A stretch of DNA of 60,000 nucleotides. Source: Antedon mediterranea. Taxonomy: Eukaryota; Echinodermata; Crinoidea; Comatulida; Antedonidae. Each line of letters begins with the position of its first letter. Within the stretch, counting starts at the first letter, position 1. The notes beneath the pieces were generated by a model. The model was not told the DNA's origin. It did not search any database and saw only the letters and a program-made list of their open reading frames with translations. Both the position numbers and the translations under genes were made by a program. The DNA lies in NCBI RefSeq assembly GCF_964355755.1, contig NC_092670.1:16431201-16491200 (forward strand), written 5' to 3'. This document shows, piece after piece, positions 1-15,300 of the stretch.

Positions 1-387
1 ATTTTGTTCTTTCTTTGTAAATGTGTGCGTGCAGAGAAACAATAAAAACAAACATAACAAAGTTCCTGTTTTGGCGCCACATACCTTGTTCACAGAATTG
101 TCCAGTGTAGCAGGAAGGACATGTGCAGGAGACATCTAAGCAAGAGTTACCATTAGACTGACAGGTACCTCCATTTTGGCATGGATTACTGTCGCATCCA
201 TTAATTGCTGAAAAAGGGTCACATGACAATGATATATTTGCATGCAAGGAATAAAAACAAACCAAACAGTGGTTGAACTATGAATTATATTTTTGCAGCC
301 ATTTGGCAACTGAGAAAACAATGTTGTCAGACACACAGAAAGAATACAGAAGTTTGAATCCATCAAGATTATGGATATATTTAAAAT
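1..387. repeat. Left copy of a 3,359-bp-spaced duplication (with 3360-3746)
   Basis: Bases 1-387 match 3360-3746 with two substitutions (positions 41 and 277). Homology stops at 387/3746 and runs off the window at 1. Confidence 0.95.
85..207 (-). CDS. 8-Cys EGF-like repeat exon R79 (last in window)
   Basis: Opens [12 protein letters not shown]; spacing 4-5-6-4-1-2-5; identical to R73. It ends at a GTATG phase-1 donor, so the array must continue to the left of the window. Confidence 0.9.
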
Positions 388-3300
388 TTAGAAAGGTGAT
401 ACTAAGCCTAAGGCTAGAGGGCAGATTGTGTGGCAGTGAATGTGGATCTTCTTTACAAGATGGCCGCATTGGAGTTGACGATCTAGTCTTAGGCTTTAAG
501 ATCTTTGAATATATTACATCTTTCAGATGTGCTAAATTATTTCGATATCCAGGTCTAAGGGAGATGGTTGCATTTGACCAGTCCTGTAGTATCATTACAA
601 ATACCTCAATGGTCATTCCCTCTTCTGTTACAGTAAACTAAAGCCTAATACTTCATAAACATATACTTTACCTATTTCACATCTGTCACCAGAGAAGCAA
701 CCAGTACATGTGCAGGTAAAGACTGAGCAGCTAACCCCAGATGTTGAGCACACTCCTTGATTTAAGCATGGGTTTGATGCACAGGGATTAGACACTAACA
801 ACATAAACAAAATAATAATTTTAGTAAAAATGACTACTAATCATTTAAATCTGTACATGAACAATTTATTTTATAGAAAGTAAAACTATATTTGCTATTA
901 AACTAGCTTTTGGATTTCTCAAAAATGACATGTTTCTATATATCCTCATGTATCAATGCGATAGGGAAGATTTACTTGGATGCAATGCAAGGATGTAAGT
1001 CCTCCGCAAGTGCTTTGACTAATCGGACGATGGGTTATTCAATACTGTCTTGTGATTGGTCAACTCTTTTGCATTGCACCTACATTGTTGCTTAAGCAAA
1101 AGAAGTGCTGCTGTCCCCCTCTTAAATATTGTTTGAGTAGAAAAAAATAAGTAGAAGTGAAGAGAATTTATAAACAAAACAACTTACATGTTTCGCAGAA
1201 GTCACCAGTGTAACAATCAGAACACTGGCAGCTGTAACTACTACATGTATTCACAGAAGATATACAGGTTGCCCCATTCAAGCAGCCGTTGTTATCACAA
1301 GGATCCAAAACTATTAAAAGATAACATCATGTCAGTGTGAAAAGGAATTATTGTTATTATAAGGATCCAAAACTATTAAAAGATAACATCATGTCAGTGT
1401 GAAAAGGAATTATTGTTATTATAAGGATTCAAAACTATTAAAAGATAACATCATGTCAGTGGGAAAAGGAATTATTGTTATTATAAGGATCCCAAAACTA
1501 TTAAAGATAACATAAAATCTGTGTGAAAAGGATTGCAATTACAAGGATCCAAAACTACTAAAAGATAACATCTTGACAGTGTGAAAAGGAATTATGGTAG
1601 CTATTAAATGATTAAAACAGAAGCCACACTGTCACTCAAGATACATCTATTTATCTTAGTGAGCCTCAATCAATACTTGTTTTTATTGTAACCTATTTTG
1701 CTTAATTTGCAACTGCATAAGATGTAGATACATACAAAGCAGACAGAAAATGATAGTCTACACGTATAATGCCACTACTACACTGCCCAATTGTTCATTT
1801 TTCTAATTTCATATTCAACTTACATGTTTCACAACTGGGACCTGTAAAACATTCTGAACATCCGCAAGTATAGCCAGAACATTGTCCAACAACAACACAC
1901 TGACCTCCATTTAAACAAGGGTTACTGGCACAAGGCTGTATACCTAGGAATTAATATAAATTAAATATCAATATTTGCCTTTTAAATCAAAGCACAATAA
2001 AAAACGAAACAAAAAATGTGAATTATGATGTAATGATGATGGTAATACTGATGATATGATGGTGGTAATGATGATGATGACTGTAATACTGATGATATGA
2101 TGGTTGTAGTGATGACAGTAATGAAGATAATGATGATGGTAATACTGATATGATGATGGTAATACTGATGATGTGATGGTAGTAATGATGACAGAATGAT
2201 GATGATGCTGGTAATACTGATGATATGATGGTTGTAATGATGACAAAAATGATAATGATGATGGTAATACTGATGATATGATGGTGGTTATGATGGTGGT
2301 AATGATGACAGTAATGATGATGACAATGATGATATTTATCATTTTGATGAAAATATAATAGCAAAACACCATCAAAATATAAGTTAGAAGTCAAAATTAG
2401 AAGAAAAACTCACTTATTTCACATGAATCTCCTTCCCAACAAGAAGCACAAGAACAGAAATGGGTGTCACACCCACCTTGGAAACATACACCACCATTCT
2501 GACATGGGTTATTTAAGCATGATCTTTGCTCTAAGCATTAAGTAAAGAAAAAGAATACCAAAAACATAAAAAAATTATCACCCATAGAAACAGTAAAAAA
2601 CAGAGAATATCCCATAAACAAGATAAAATTAACAGAACAGGAATTAAGTCAGTGAAAATGTAATTTAAAATAAATTTTACAAATAATGATTGCTGATAAA
2701 TTAAATAAATCTCTTTCCACACCATCAAACAAGAAAAAAAAGTGTGATGTTCCCAAATATGGTAGTAATATGACATCATCATCACATAACGTTTGATAAT
2801 GTAGACAGAGCTTAAAACAAATGTTTGTGGGAACACAACAAACTCCTAATGGATAATAGTGAGCCTTATAATGGTAGTCTTCATCATCAGGAAAATAAAG
2901 AAAACAGGACATGCATTTTACAGGTGAGGAATGGTTCTGGTAAAAACTAATTTTTATTGGTCAATCACTAGGTGTTTAGCAATGACCAACTATTAACATT
3001 TAGTTTTGTCAAGGGAAATTTGAAACTTCAATCTACATTTATCAGATTGCTTTGATTCCATTTCAGACTTTAATCGGGGTATTAAAAATTGATAAAAGAA
3101 AACTTACCAGTTTCACAAAAGGTACCTGTATAGCAACCAGTACAATTACATGTATACGAATCACATGATCCAGGCACTGGGGTACACGCCGCACCATTTG
3201 CACAGTTATTATTAAAACATGGGTCAGCCTCTATCAAAATAAAAATAATTGTTTAAAACATACCATCAAGATCTTCTACGTTTATAAAGATCTGGAGTTA

Positions 3301-6300
3301 CATAAGTTGTCTCCAAACTTATTTTGGCCTCCTTATGTACACTTTTTTTTACTAGTGTAATTTTGTTCTTTCTTTGTAAATGTGTGCGTGCAGAGAAACC
3401 ATAAAAACAAACATAACAAAGTTCCTGTTTTGGCGCCACATACCTTGTTCACAGAATTGTCCAGTGTAGCAGGAAGGACATGTGCAGGAGACATCTAAGC
3501 AAGAGTTACCATTAGACTGACAGGTACCTCCATTTTGGCATGGATTACTGTCGCATCCATTAATTGCTGAAAAAGGGTCACATGACAATGATATATTTGC
3601 ATGCAAGGAATAAAAACAAACCAAACAGTGGTTGAATTATGAATTATATTTTTGCAGCCATTTGGCAACTGAGAAAACAATGTTGTCAGACACACAGAAA
3701 GAATACAGAAGTTTGAATCCATCAAGATTATGGATATATTTAAAATAAATAAATGTATATTTATAATTCAATTGGTCTGTAAATGAAAATTGGTCAATTG
3801 TAATTGGAATGGTCTGCAAGCACTAACCTTCATCGCACAATACACCAGACCAGCAACCTGTACATTGACATGAGAAAGCTTGGCAGTTACCAGGAACTGA
3901 TTGACATAGTGCACCATTCTGACATCCAGAATTCTGGCAAGGATCCACAGCTAAAAGAAATAACAATATCCACATTACAAACACTGCATTAAAATGTGAC
4001 TCTAGGTTTGACTCTGTGCCGATTATTTTCATAACAAACTTTAAAACACTGCCTGTTAAATAATATTTTAGAAATACTAACCTATCTCACATTGATCCCC
4101 TTCCCAGCAGCCTTCACAGAGACAGACGAATGCACTGCATGTAGTTCCTTGGGTGAAGCACTGGCCATTGTTCTGACATGGTTGGCTACCGCATGGATCA
4201 ACAGCTGGAAATACAAGTATTCAGTATCAGACAATATTTGTAGAGATAGGCCTACTGTGTAATAAGTACTGGGATTGAGTACCTGAACACATACTCCTCT
4301 GTAATAAGCCTGTCTTTATTTAAACCAATTTCTCTAATATTGCTTTAAATTATACTATCATTACAGCTAAAATAGTATATAAGAATAGTCTTATTATAAT
4401 CTTAAGATTGCTAAAAACATACCTAGTACTACTATATACTTACATATGGCACATGTGTCACCAGTATAACATGTTGGACAAAGACAGAGAAATTGTGTAC
4501 AGTCATTTGCATCAACCGAACATATACCATTCACACATGGATTGACTGCACAGGGATTAATTACTGAAATGAAATAAGAGACTTAATGCGAGTACTCTTT
4601 CTACATGCCTTATCCTCTCTAGTATTTTTCAACCAGGTACTCATTTAAAGCGGAGTGAGCTGGGAGTTGTTCTTATCAGGAATTGAACCCAGGTATTTCT
4701 GAATGATAGTCATGTGTCGTAACCACTTAGCTACTGTAACCTTTTATGTATATAAACATAGCAAAACTAAATATAGAATTGTGATTATATTAGAGTCAAC
4801 TCTCCCAAAACATTTTACCATATTAAAAACACATTCAGAATACCAGACTTTCCAGAAAATCAGACATATTAGCCAAGGGTGTCCAGTATTGAAAGAGTTG
4901 AATTAAACACTAAAAATAAATCTATTTAAATATTTTGAGGACAAAGTGAGTAACTTACGTGTACGACAGTGTGTTCCTGAGTAGCAGGGTGTACACTGGC
5001 ATTGGTAAGTAGAGCAAGTTCCAGGCGCTGCACTAGTCATCATCAAACATGTGCCCTCATTATTACATGGGTTACTCATACATGGATCGACAGCTATTAC
5101 AAAGAAATTATACAAAGGTCCAAATTATTAAAAAAACATTATTACAGGTAAAGCTCTGTCAACACTATCAAACTAGTGTAGTGATATGCTTAACTATGGT
5201 AGTGTTATGACATCATCATGTCCATACATGGACACATCACATTTTTGTTGTCGCATAAAGTTTGATAGTGTAGACCGAGCTTTAGTGACACATTGGTCAA
5301 CAGCTTAAATGTATTAAAGATGCAAATTAGCAAATAGAAATTACTAGATTTACAATGTAAAAATAGAAATTATTTTTGAGAAATATCAATAATTTTTCAT
5401 TTTAAAATGCTTTTCAACTTACCCTGAGAGCAGGTTGATCCTGTCCAGCAATTTGGACATTCACATATGTAACCAGGGCAACCACCAGACACCTGTGTTG
5501 TTACTAAACAGGTTCCACCATTTGAACATGGGTTACTATCACAGGGGCTTATTACTTTAGGAAGAAAACAGCAAATAAAAATAAATGAAAGAATTATAAT
5601 ACATTCAGAACATATAAAAGTACATTTTAAAATGTAACATGGTAAACACATACTGATAAACCTTTCTACTGGAAACAGTGGAAATTCAAGAAAGTCAGTC
5701 ATAGGGCCAAACCCAATTAAGCACATCAAGAAACAACTTCATACTTTTTGGAATAATATTTTTAACTTAAAAAGATATTAATCATTTTGTGTAAATACAA
5801 GTCTGCATCTCCAGATATGGTGTAATGGCATCAAGACCACTACACTGTATCTCTTTCTTTATCCTCTCTGATAAATTGGGAAGACTGCAATTTGAATTCT
5901 TACCATCTTGGCACATAATTCCTGTATAACAATCAACACAACTGCAAACATAGGTTGAACAATCACCAGCTTGAATAATGGAGCTGCATACACCATTATT
6001 AGCGCAGGGGTTGCTGCTGCACGGATCAACAGCTGCAAACCAATAATAAAAACGATTTAATGAAAAATCTGATTTCAGTTGTCTGCTAAAATTCAATTGC
6101 AAACAGTGTACAGTAAGCCTTTGTCTACACTATCAAACTAGTTTGACAAAACAAGTGTGTGCCTAAACATGGTAGCAATATGCTTAAATATGGTATTGAT
6201 ATGACATCATCATGTCCATATGGGCACATCACATTTTTTTTTTACATAAAGTTTGATAGTGTAGACAGAGCTTAAGACAATGGTGGACAGTTATAGTAAA

Positions 6301-9300
6301 ATTATTTATAATGAAATTAATAATACTAGTTCGCTCGCGTACCACGATCGTAAAACACCCCTATTTGGGGCAAATCGTTGAACCTAAATCGTTTTAATTG
6401 TCAATAACTAATTATCTAACTAAATTTAATTAGTAAACAGGGTTACATCAGGTGGTTAAAATCAGTACCGAGATTCTAACCAACTTTATATACCATTGAG
6501 TAAACATTCTAGAAATAACGCGCGATTTACCGAATTTTGCCCTTACGTAAATTTATATATAGATAGATTATCTATAATTTATATAATTGATACCTTGAAA
6601 TGTTAACAATTTTTTGGTTCTGAGTGAGACTGTTTTTATAACAGTGATCTGAAAATGGACTACATCCTCCTTCAGTTTTTAGACTATTCAGTACATTTAG
6701 GTTAGACAAAGAGGTAACTAATAAGACACTTACGTATAGCACATGTATCACCACTCCAACATCCAATACAATTACATAAATACTCAGTGCATACCCCATT
6801 CACGACTGGCCGGCACTGACCTCCATTTGCACATGGCGAGTTCTCGCATGGATTTGTCTCTGTATACAAAAAAACAAAATATATTTAGAAAGAATTTCAT
6901 GTCATAATAAAACAATAGTACGCTCCTGAAGAGCAATAATTTCAATAATTATTTCAACAAACTTACGTATTGTACAGAATTCGCCAGTGAAACATTCTGT
7001 GCATTCACACGTGTAGTCATAGCAACCACCTCCAACAACTTGTCGGCAGACTCCTCCATTTTCACAAAAGTGAAGAGAACATGCATCAATTGCTAAAAAA
7101 ATTAAATCATACACATTATAATGTTAAATAGAGTTTCAAATCCGTATATCAGATTTAAATAGATTGGGGAAAAAATGTTTACATTTAATTGTATTAAGTT
7201 ACAATAGTTACCTTGTTCACAAAATTGCCCATTAAAACATCCGTCACAACTACAGGCGAATGTATTGCAAGTAGAGGATCCCTGGAAGCATATTCCTCCA
7301 TTTACACATGGATTTGAGTCACACGCATTGGGCACTGTAAAAGAAAACAATAGTTTATATGCATTAATAATACAGGCATACATTAGCAATTAGCATACAT
7401 TAGCATACATTAGCATACATTAGCATGTCGTCTTTACTGACATGAGATAACTTGTTCCTAGGTCATAACAAATCAAAAGTGTGTTTGTCTTGTTTGCTGT
7501 TTGGTTATGGTAATTGTTAATTTTGTTTCATTTATATAAATTATCCAACCTTATATAATGTTATACTGATTGCAATAAGGTACAAAATAAGCACACACAC
7601 AGATGATTTTGCTTAATTTTAAAATTTCAAACTTCAAATAGTTTCGAATCAAAATTTATTTAAATTGATGTTAATACTATATTAAAACATCATAATTTAT
7701 TTTGTGGTGGATTAACCGGACAGAGAGTACTTACAAATATTGCAGAGTTCACCAGTATAGCATCCACTACATATACAACTGAATCCATTGCACTCAGTGG
7801 GTGATGGCACGCAGACTGCTTCATTTGCACAGGGGTTTGGTTCGCATGGTCTTGCATCTGCAATGAAAAGATTTGTTAAACTTTACTTTACATACAATAT
7901 TTTGATCCTAGCTATTTACTATAGTATGTTTATCTTACATATAAACTTTTATTTTACTTATATAGTATATTAACCTGAAGTAATTACTTTGCTAAATACA
8001 GTGTGTTAATCCTAAGCATGTAGTTTACATATACAGTAACAGTATTATACTTTCAAGTATTTACTTAAATGTTTGAGACTTACATTCTTCACAGGTTACT
8101 CCTTGCCAGCATCCAGCACATTGACACTGGAACTCAGTACATGAACCACCAAGAGAGGAGCATGTGGCACCATTCTTACAAGGAAGACCAGAACATGGAT
8201 CTTGCACTTTAAAAAAAAAATTAATCAAATAAATCATCACAAAAAATGCTACAATTATTTTTCTTTCAAGTAAAAGAAACCATTCCTCCTTTAAACCTAT
8301 ACATCCAACTTGCTTCAACTGTTAATACTGTACTTACATATGTTGCAGTTTGGCCCCTGCCAGCATCCTATACAAGAACATGTGTAGCTTTCACACATAG
8401 TAACCGAAGTGACGCATGCTCCTCCATTCAAACAGGGATCATTGGCACAACCTCCAACATCTAAAGTACAAAGAATACAGATATTAATATACCATTCAAT
8501 AGCTATAGTTACTGTTCATTAATTCATTACATTGTCTGTTGATCATCTCTGTTGGTTACTGATCAATAGATTGAAAATTATTATTAAGTTTAACATGTTT
8601 CCTTCTGGTTCTGGTTTTATTATTAAGTCGGCCTAAAAATATTCCTAAATTTTGTATTAAAGTTTATTCAAAATACAACCAAATACTCACAGTTTTCACA
8701 GCTAAGTCCTTCATAGCAGGGTGGGCAAGTGCAAATATATGAATTACAAAGGTTGGTACAAGTACCACCTGCCTGGCATGGGTTACTGGTACAAACGTCA
8801 ACAGCTAGAACAAAACAAATTATTGTGTATCAAGAAATACAGTTTGTTTTAAATATTTATTTTTATATGTTTTTGTGTGACTCTGGTTCATTCATTTATT
8901 TATTAGCCATAAAAATACACAATCTGAGAAGGCAAGGAATAACCAGAGTTTAAAATAAAACTTTAACCCACAGGTCAGTTACTCCGTCCGAGAAAGAATG
9001 AAATTTCAAAAATGAAATGGTTAATAAATAAAATCAATCAATAAATTAAGAACACAGTTTGTATACAAAATTAAAAATCATTTTATAGACTTACGTGTTT
9101 CACAGGTCGGACCTCCCCAGCATGGCTGACATTCACAAATAAAATTTGGACAATTACTAATACATAATCCGCCATTTTTGCAAGAATCCGCAGTACATAC
9201 ATCAACAACTAAAATTTATGAACAAAGTTTATTATTATAATTACTCTAAAAATTGTAATCAATTATCATTATCATCATTGCAATCAGTATAATCAGTGAT

Positions 9301-12300
9301 AAAATGATAATAAAATGATGAACATAAATTGAAGCATTAGTTTTCTTATCTCTCAAAACAAGGGAGCATTTCCCCTGCTGTGAATCCTCCTCTGTTTCTA
9401 TCATTAGATAGAAACAAAATAATGTTTTCTTACCTTCTTCGCAGTATGTACCCATGCTGCATCCATCACATGTACAAGTGATACTGTTACACAAGCCATT
9501 CTGAGAACAACTTCCAGCATTTCGACAAAGGTTGTTAGATACACAAAGATCAATTCCTTTATAAAAGAAAAAAGCAAAAACAGTAGCAATCAAATTTAAA
9601 AACTATAATGGAAAGTAGTTGATCATAATCTAAAGCTCTGTCTACACTATCAAACTTTATGTGACAAAAAATGTGATATGCCTATATATGGACAGTATAT
9701 CACATCACTACCATATTTGGACACTTTTTTGTCAAACTATTTTGATAGTGTAGACAGAACATAAGTGATGTATACTTTGCTTATTTAAGTCAAGTTTCTT
9801 AAGGAATGGACTCAGTCATCTACAATTCAAAGAAAAATACACACAAATATTTGCTTATTTCTATGCAAAATCATTTGCTTAAAATAAAGTTAAGATATTT
9901 TTTTGCTAAACATGTTTGATAATTCTAAATTGTCTTACTTTGTTCACAATTGTTGCCAGTATAACAAGGAGGACATGAGCAGGTCTGAGTGGTACAAGAT
10001 GTCTGGATGCATGTACCACCAAACTGACAGGGGCTAGTAAAGCATGGATCTTGCACTGAAAAATAACAAAAATCAATGTATACAATCACTAGTTAGTAGT
10101 AATTTTTATGTTTACACAAACAATTAATTGCTTATTAGGTATGTAAATTCACCATATCACAAATTAAAAAAATACTTACAGATATCGCATACATCGCCTG
10201 TAAAACAGCCGTCACAGAAGCATTGATACTGTGTACAGTCACCGATTACAGGCTGACAAGCGCCACCATTCTGGCATGGATTGTTGTCACATGGGTTAAT
10301 TGCTATAAAAAAACATTTTGTATTTTTATTATGCATTTATATATACTTATGTTATCAATTGTAAATTTGTTATTGTGTAAACATAGCATTCAGTCTGGCC
10401 ATGATTTATAATTTGATATGTGGACTTTTATTATTGAAATAAAATTGAAATTATTTATTATTATCTCTGAAAATGGTAAAATTAGCAACTTAGTGTTGCA
10501 CACAGGAACTTACGTGTAGTACATGTCTCCCCAGTAAAACAATTTTGGCATTGGCAAGTATATCGTGTGCAAGAATCTGTTAGTTGGTAACAGGTTCCTC
10601 CATTTTGACATGGGTTAGTCTCACATTGATTTGTGCCTGAAAATATAAAAAGTTTGTTAAAACACCGATAAAAAAAGAAAATATTCCAAAAGTTGAATGT
10701 ATGCAACATATTTCTCAATAGATACTACATAAAGTTTTTCACACTTGAAGAAAGTGTTTTCTAATATTTTTGTTTGGCTCCATACTGGATTTAACTGTTT
10801 GGTTACTCATTTTGTATCTCAGTTAAGCCAATTAGCATTTAGATGTATACAACCAGAGTCACTCTTCCCTGATACAATAAAGCTACTTTTGTGTATGTAA
10901 TTCAGTAGAGAGCATATTTGTTTAACTTACGTATATCACAGAGGCCACCTGAATAGCATTCGGGACAAACACAGTTGAAGGCATAACAATCAACACTGCT
11001 TCCCACACATGCTCCACCATTAAAACAAGGACTGGTAACACATGGGTTAATTTCTAAAGAAAAAAACATGTCAGCGTTTAAAAACAAATCATTAATATAA
11101 CAAATATTGCTTACAACAGTATCGTTTACATTAAATATTAAATACTATGTTTACAAAATTATTTGACCGATAAATGGTACTGTAGGGTTTCATTAAATGC
11201 TTAATACTTAAGATTAATTAATTAATAAAATAAAAGTAGTTAGTTAGTAACAGAGCTGCTGCTTGGTGGTTGACATGCTTGGGTTCAATCCTGACCTAGT
11301 GCCAGAGTTTTAATTCTCGTTTTACTCTACTACACTCTACTCAAACTGAGATTTTATAAGCAAAAAAAAAAGATTATCCATTCTGTAATTGGCAAGTTTC
11401 TCGTTATTGGATGGCTTTAAAGTGAGTACGGTACCTGTTTGGCAAACATCTCCAATGTGACAATTAACACATTCACAGCGATATTCTAAACAAGATACAG
11501 GCACACACAAACCACCATTTGTACAAGGACTTGATGAACAGGGGTCCAATTCTGAAAAAAAAAACAAAACAAAAAAAGATTAATAATGCTTGACTTAATG
11601 CAGCTATATTGTGTGCTCCCCTGACCTCTGATTACATTGGAGTTGACTCTCTAAGTAACTATATAACCTCTTTGGAAGTTGGGGGATTTCAGATGATGGT
11701 ATAGTACAGCAAGTGGATTGAGTTTCTTTTAAAACATACCCATTTCACAGAACTCTCCCTCGTAGCATTGTGAACAAATACATTGAGTTTCAACACATGA
11801 ATTCTCCGCTACTTCACAGAATCCATTATTTTGACAAGGATTTGGATCGCACGGATTCAACTCTAAAAAGCAAAAGAAACTTACTTAATAGTAAAGACGA
11901 AAATAAAAAAATGGAAAACTTATAAGGTTTAGTTAAACACCATTATCTGATGTTACCTATTAAATGGTAGTCACACTAATAACAGAATTTTACCTATAAA
12001 AAAGTAAAGTAACAGTAAAAAAGGTGTTTATACATATGATGATAATGATTATGATCCGTTTTGGTTTAAAGTAGCCATGTATAACTTTTGTCACCATTAT
12101 TCGATTTCATTGATTTGACAGTATTCACCTTCATCTTACCCTAAAGCTCTGTCAAACTTTGTGACAAAAAATGTAATATGTCCATACATGGACATGATGA
12201 GGTCATATTACTACAACATTTGAGTGCATCATACTTTTTTATCAAACTAATTTGATAGTGTAGACAGAGCTTTCGGATTTGAACAAACAAACAAAACAAT

Positions 12301-15300
12301 AGTCACTAAGCTACTTACGTATTTGACAGTTTGTTCCTCCAAAGCATGCATGGCATAAGCAGGTGAAGTCTAAGCAGTCGTCAGACACAACACACGTTCC
12401 TTCATTTATACATGGGTCATTTTCGCAAGGATTAATGGCTTAAAAAGGTAATTCAATTTTATTATGAGCATAAACTCGTAGTGCACCAAAGGCTCATTAT
12501 AATAACTTTATTCAAATATTCAACATAATAATAATATACTAAAATCATAAAAATATGGTACTCACGAGTCTCACAGTCTGGTCCACTCCAACACGACGTG
12601 CACATACATGTGTGGTAGGTACAAAAGTCCTCACAAGTACCACCATTTATACATGAGTTAATTCCACAAGACGATAAACCTAAAAAAAATGTTATATACC
12701 CAATTGAATCACTGTTGTAAAATTAAAAGATTTGCATTATCAAAGTTTTCAATCAATCATGCATATCAGCACTGAATATGACACTGCAATTAATATAGAT
12801 AAATTACTGCAGTAATTGCAGTAGAATATACTTACGTATTGAGCAGTCATCTCCGGTGAAGCAAGTGCCGCATATGCAAGAGACTTCTGGGCAATTACTT
12901 TGACATAATCCACCATTTTTACATGTGTCTGTCGTACAATAATCTATCACTAAAAATAAAACAATAATAATAGTAAAACAATAGGCTATAATGTTAAAGC
13001 ATACACAGAAGAACCCCTATTAAAGGGACATCTCATGACCCAGCAAAGTGTCCCTAAATAGGGGTTCTCTGTAGTGTTATTTCTCTGTTTGTTTTAAGAA
13101 GAACGTGTCCCCTTAATAGGGATGTCCTTGTATAAGGTTGTCCCCTGTATGGGGGCTGTCCCAAAGAGGAGGTTTTACTGTATGAGGGTAACTTACACTG
13201 GTCACAATATCGTCCTGTAAAGCATTCTGTACAGAGACAAGAAGTAAGAACACAGCTCGGATCTTGCACACACTGTCCACCATTTTGACACAAATTCTGT
13301 GTCGCACACAAGTCAGTTGCTACAAAATAAAAAATAACAATATTATCCATTAATGTTTATAAATAAAGATTTTGGTTACATATTTTTAAATTTCTAAACA
13401 CAGTGAGCATAATATTTTCAAGAAGGCTACAGTATGGACTTTCTCCATTTTCTTCTCTTTTTGTGTTCTCCATAAATATCAATTTTTTTAAATTTTTCAA
13501 TTTTACCTACCAATTCTCTAAACCCTGGTGAGATAAAATATAATTAGCAATGTAAAGAAGAATAGAGTACAGTCCTTAGATTTTACAATTTATATGGTGA
13601 TGCGTTATTCTACTTACGAGTTTCACATTGAGCACCCTCATAACATGCTGGACATGAACAGGTGTATTGAGTACATCCATCTGGGCTACAAACTCCACCG
13701 TTAAAACATTGGCTTGGATTGCATGGATCAAGCACTAAAAATAAATTGCAATTACTGTATTATCTTTTTGGTGTTCTTAATAAAAAAATTAATTGAAGGT
13801 AAATAAGATTATGTTATTGTAGTAAACTTAGTTCAGAATTAAATTAGCTACAGTAGAGGATATGTTCAGTAAATAATAAAGTATCTCTATAGATTTGCAC
13901 TGAATAGGAATTGACCAAAGTGTTAAAACATATCTATCTCCAATTGTTTGTTTCTGAATTGGGGTGCTACAAAGGAGGGGTTCTATTTACTGTACTTACA
14001 TATGTCACATGTTGGTCCTACGTAACATCCAGTACATGTACAAGTATACTCAGTGCAGGAGTTGTCTGCTGCGTGACAAAATGCTCCATTTTGACAAGGT
14101 GTGTTATCACAAGGATCTATCACTGAAATGAAAAAAATGATACAAATTCATAGTGGAGTACCGAGAGTAAAGTTATTTAAAGAAAAGATGAGGACCCTAC
14201 CCTAAAGCTCTGTCTACACTATCAAACTGTATGTGACAAAAAGTGTGATAGTGTAGACAGAGCTTAAGGAAGGAAGGGTCAATTATCAAGTATGCTATCA
14301 TAACATTGAATTCCTTTAATGTAATAATAATATTGATTTTTTCACACTTACAATTGGCACAGTTATAGCCTTCAAAGCAACCAGTGCAAGTACAGTTGTA
14401 GCTTTCACACGTATCCAAGCCAACACAAGCACCTCCGTTCATGCATGGAAAAGTCTCACACGGATCAATTCCTTAAGAAACAGAAAAAAAGTAAGAAAAA
14501 ATGTAAGATTATTTTTCCTTAACTTCTAATATATAAGCCTATTCTAACAAAGTACCAACGTTATATGTTTGTAACATAAAATTTATTTTTAATGATTCAA
14601 AATTGTTGTTATGAGATATGGGAAAGACAAACTAGAGAATCTTACTGTTCTGGCAAAAAAATCCTTCATAGCAAGCGGGACAAGAACATGTGAAGCTATC
14701 ACATGTTTGTGGTACACGTTGACAGGTACCGCCATTTTGACATAATTGAAACAAGCAAGGTGTAGTGTCTGAGAAAGAAAAAATAAGTAGGTAGGTTATA
14801 GTTGGTTGAAGTCGCCTCATTGAATCATAACAAATATCAGGTATAGCCTGTTTTCCAATTTAGTTGTGTGAATCCAATGTTTTAACACAGAAACAAACTG
14901 TGCTACGCTTTCCACTAAAACAGAAAATAGCTGCTGAGCTCTGATCTGTTGCGAAATTGTTTGCTTTGAATGAATTCAAAGAACCAGAATTTGTTGCAAA
15001 ACAGGATTTAGAAGATGAAAACAATGCGTATAAGCTGATGCCCTTCGATCGTGTGAACAAATTCTCTTAATGGAAAACAGGCTTAAGCCACAAATGGTAG
15101 GCATGCATGCATATTCATTGGGTTAGAGATTGAATAAAATACTTACAGATTTCACATTGGTCGCCACTGTAACACTCAGGGCATGTACACTGAAAGGCTT
15201 GGCAGGAAACTGATGAGGTGGAGCATGTTCCACCAGATAAACATGGCAATGACAGGCATGGATCTTGGACTGTGGACAGGTTAATTAAAACATTTTACTT

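Noticed and set aside
273-641. Overlapping open frames on both strands
   Set aside because: Intron between R79 and R78, with no recognisable domain and no cysteine pattern.
1968-2394. Minus-strand His/Ile/Ser-rich open frames
   Set aside because: They read through the GATGATGGT simple-repeat tract in the intron between R76 and R75; no splice or domain support.
7788-7973. Plus-strand 61-codon frame across exon R63
   Set aside because: Antisense to a well-supported EGF exon; cysteine codons make sense only on the minus strand.
14860-15060. Minus-strand 66-codon frame
   Set aside because: Lies wholly inside the inverted-repeat element at 14845-15083; no family resemblance.
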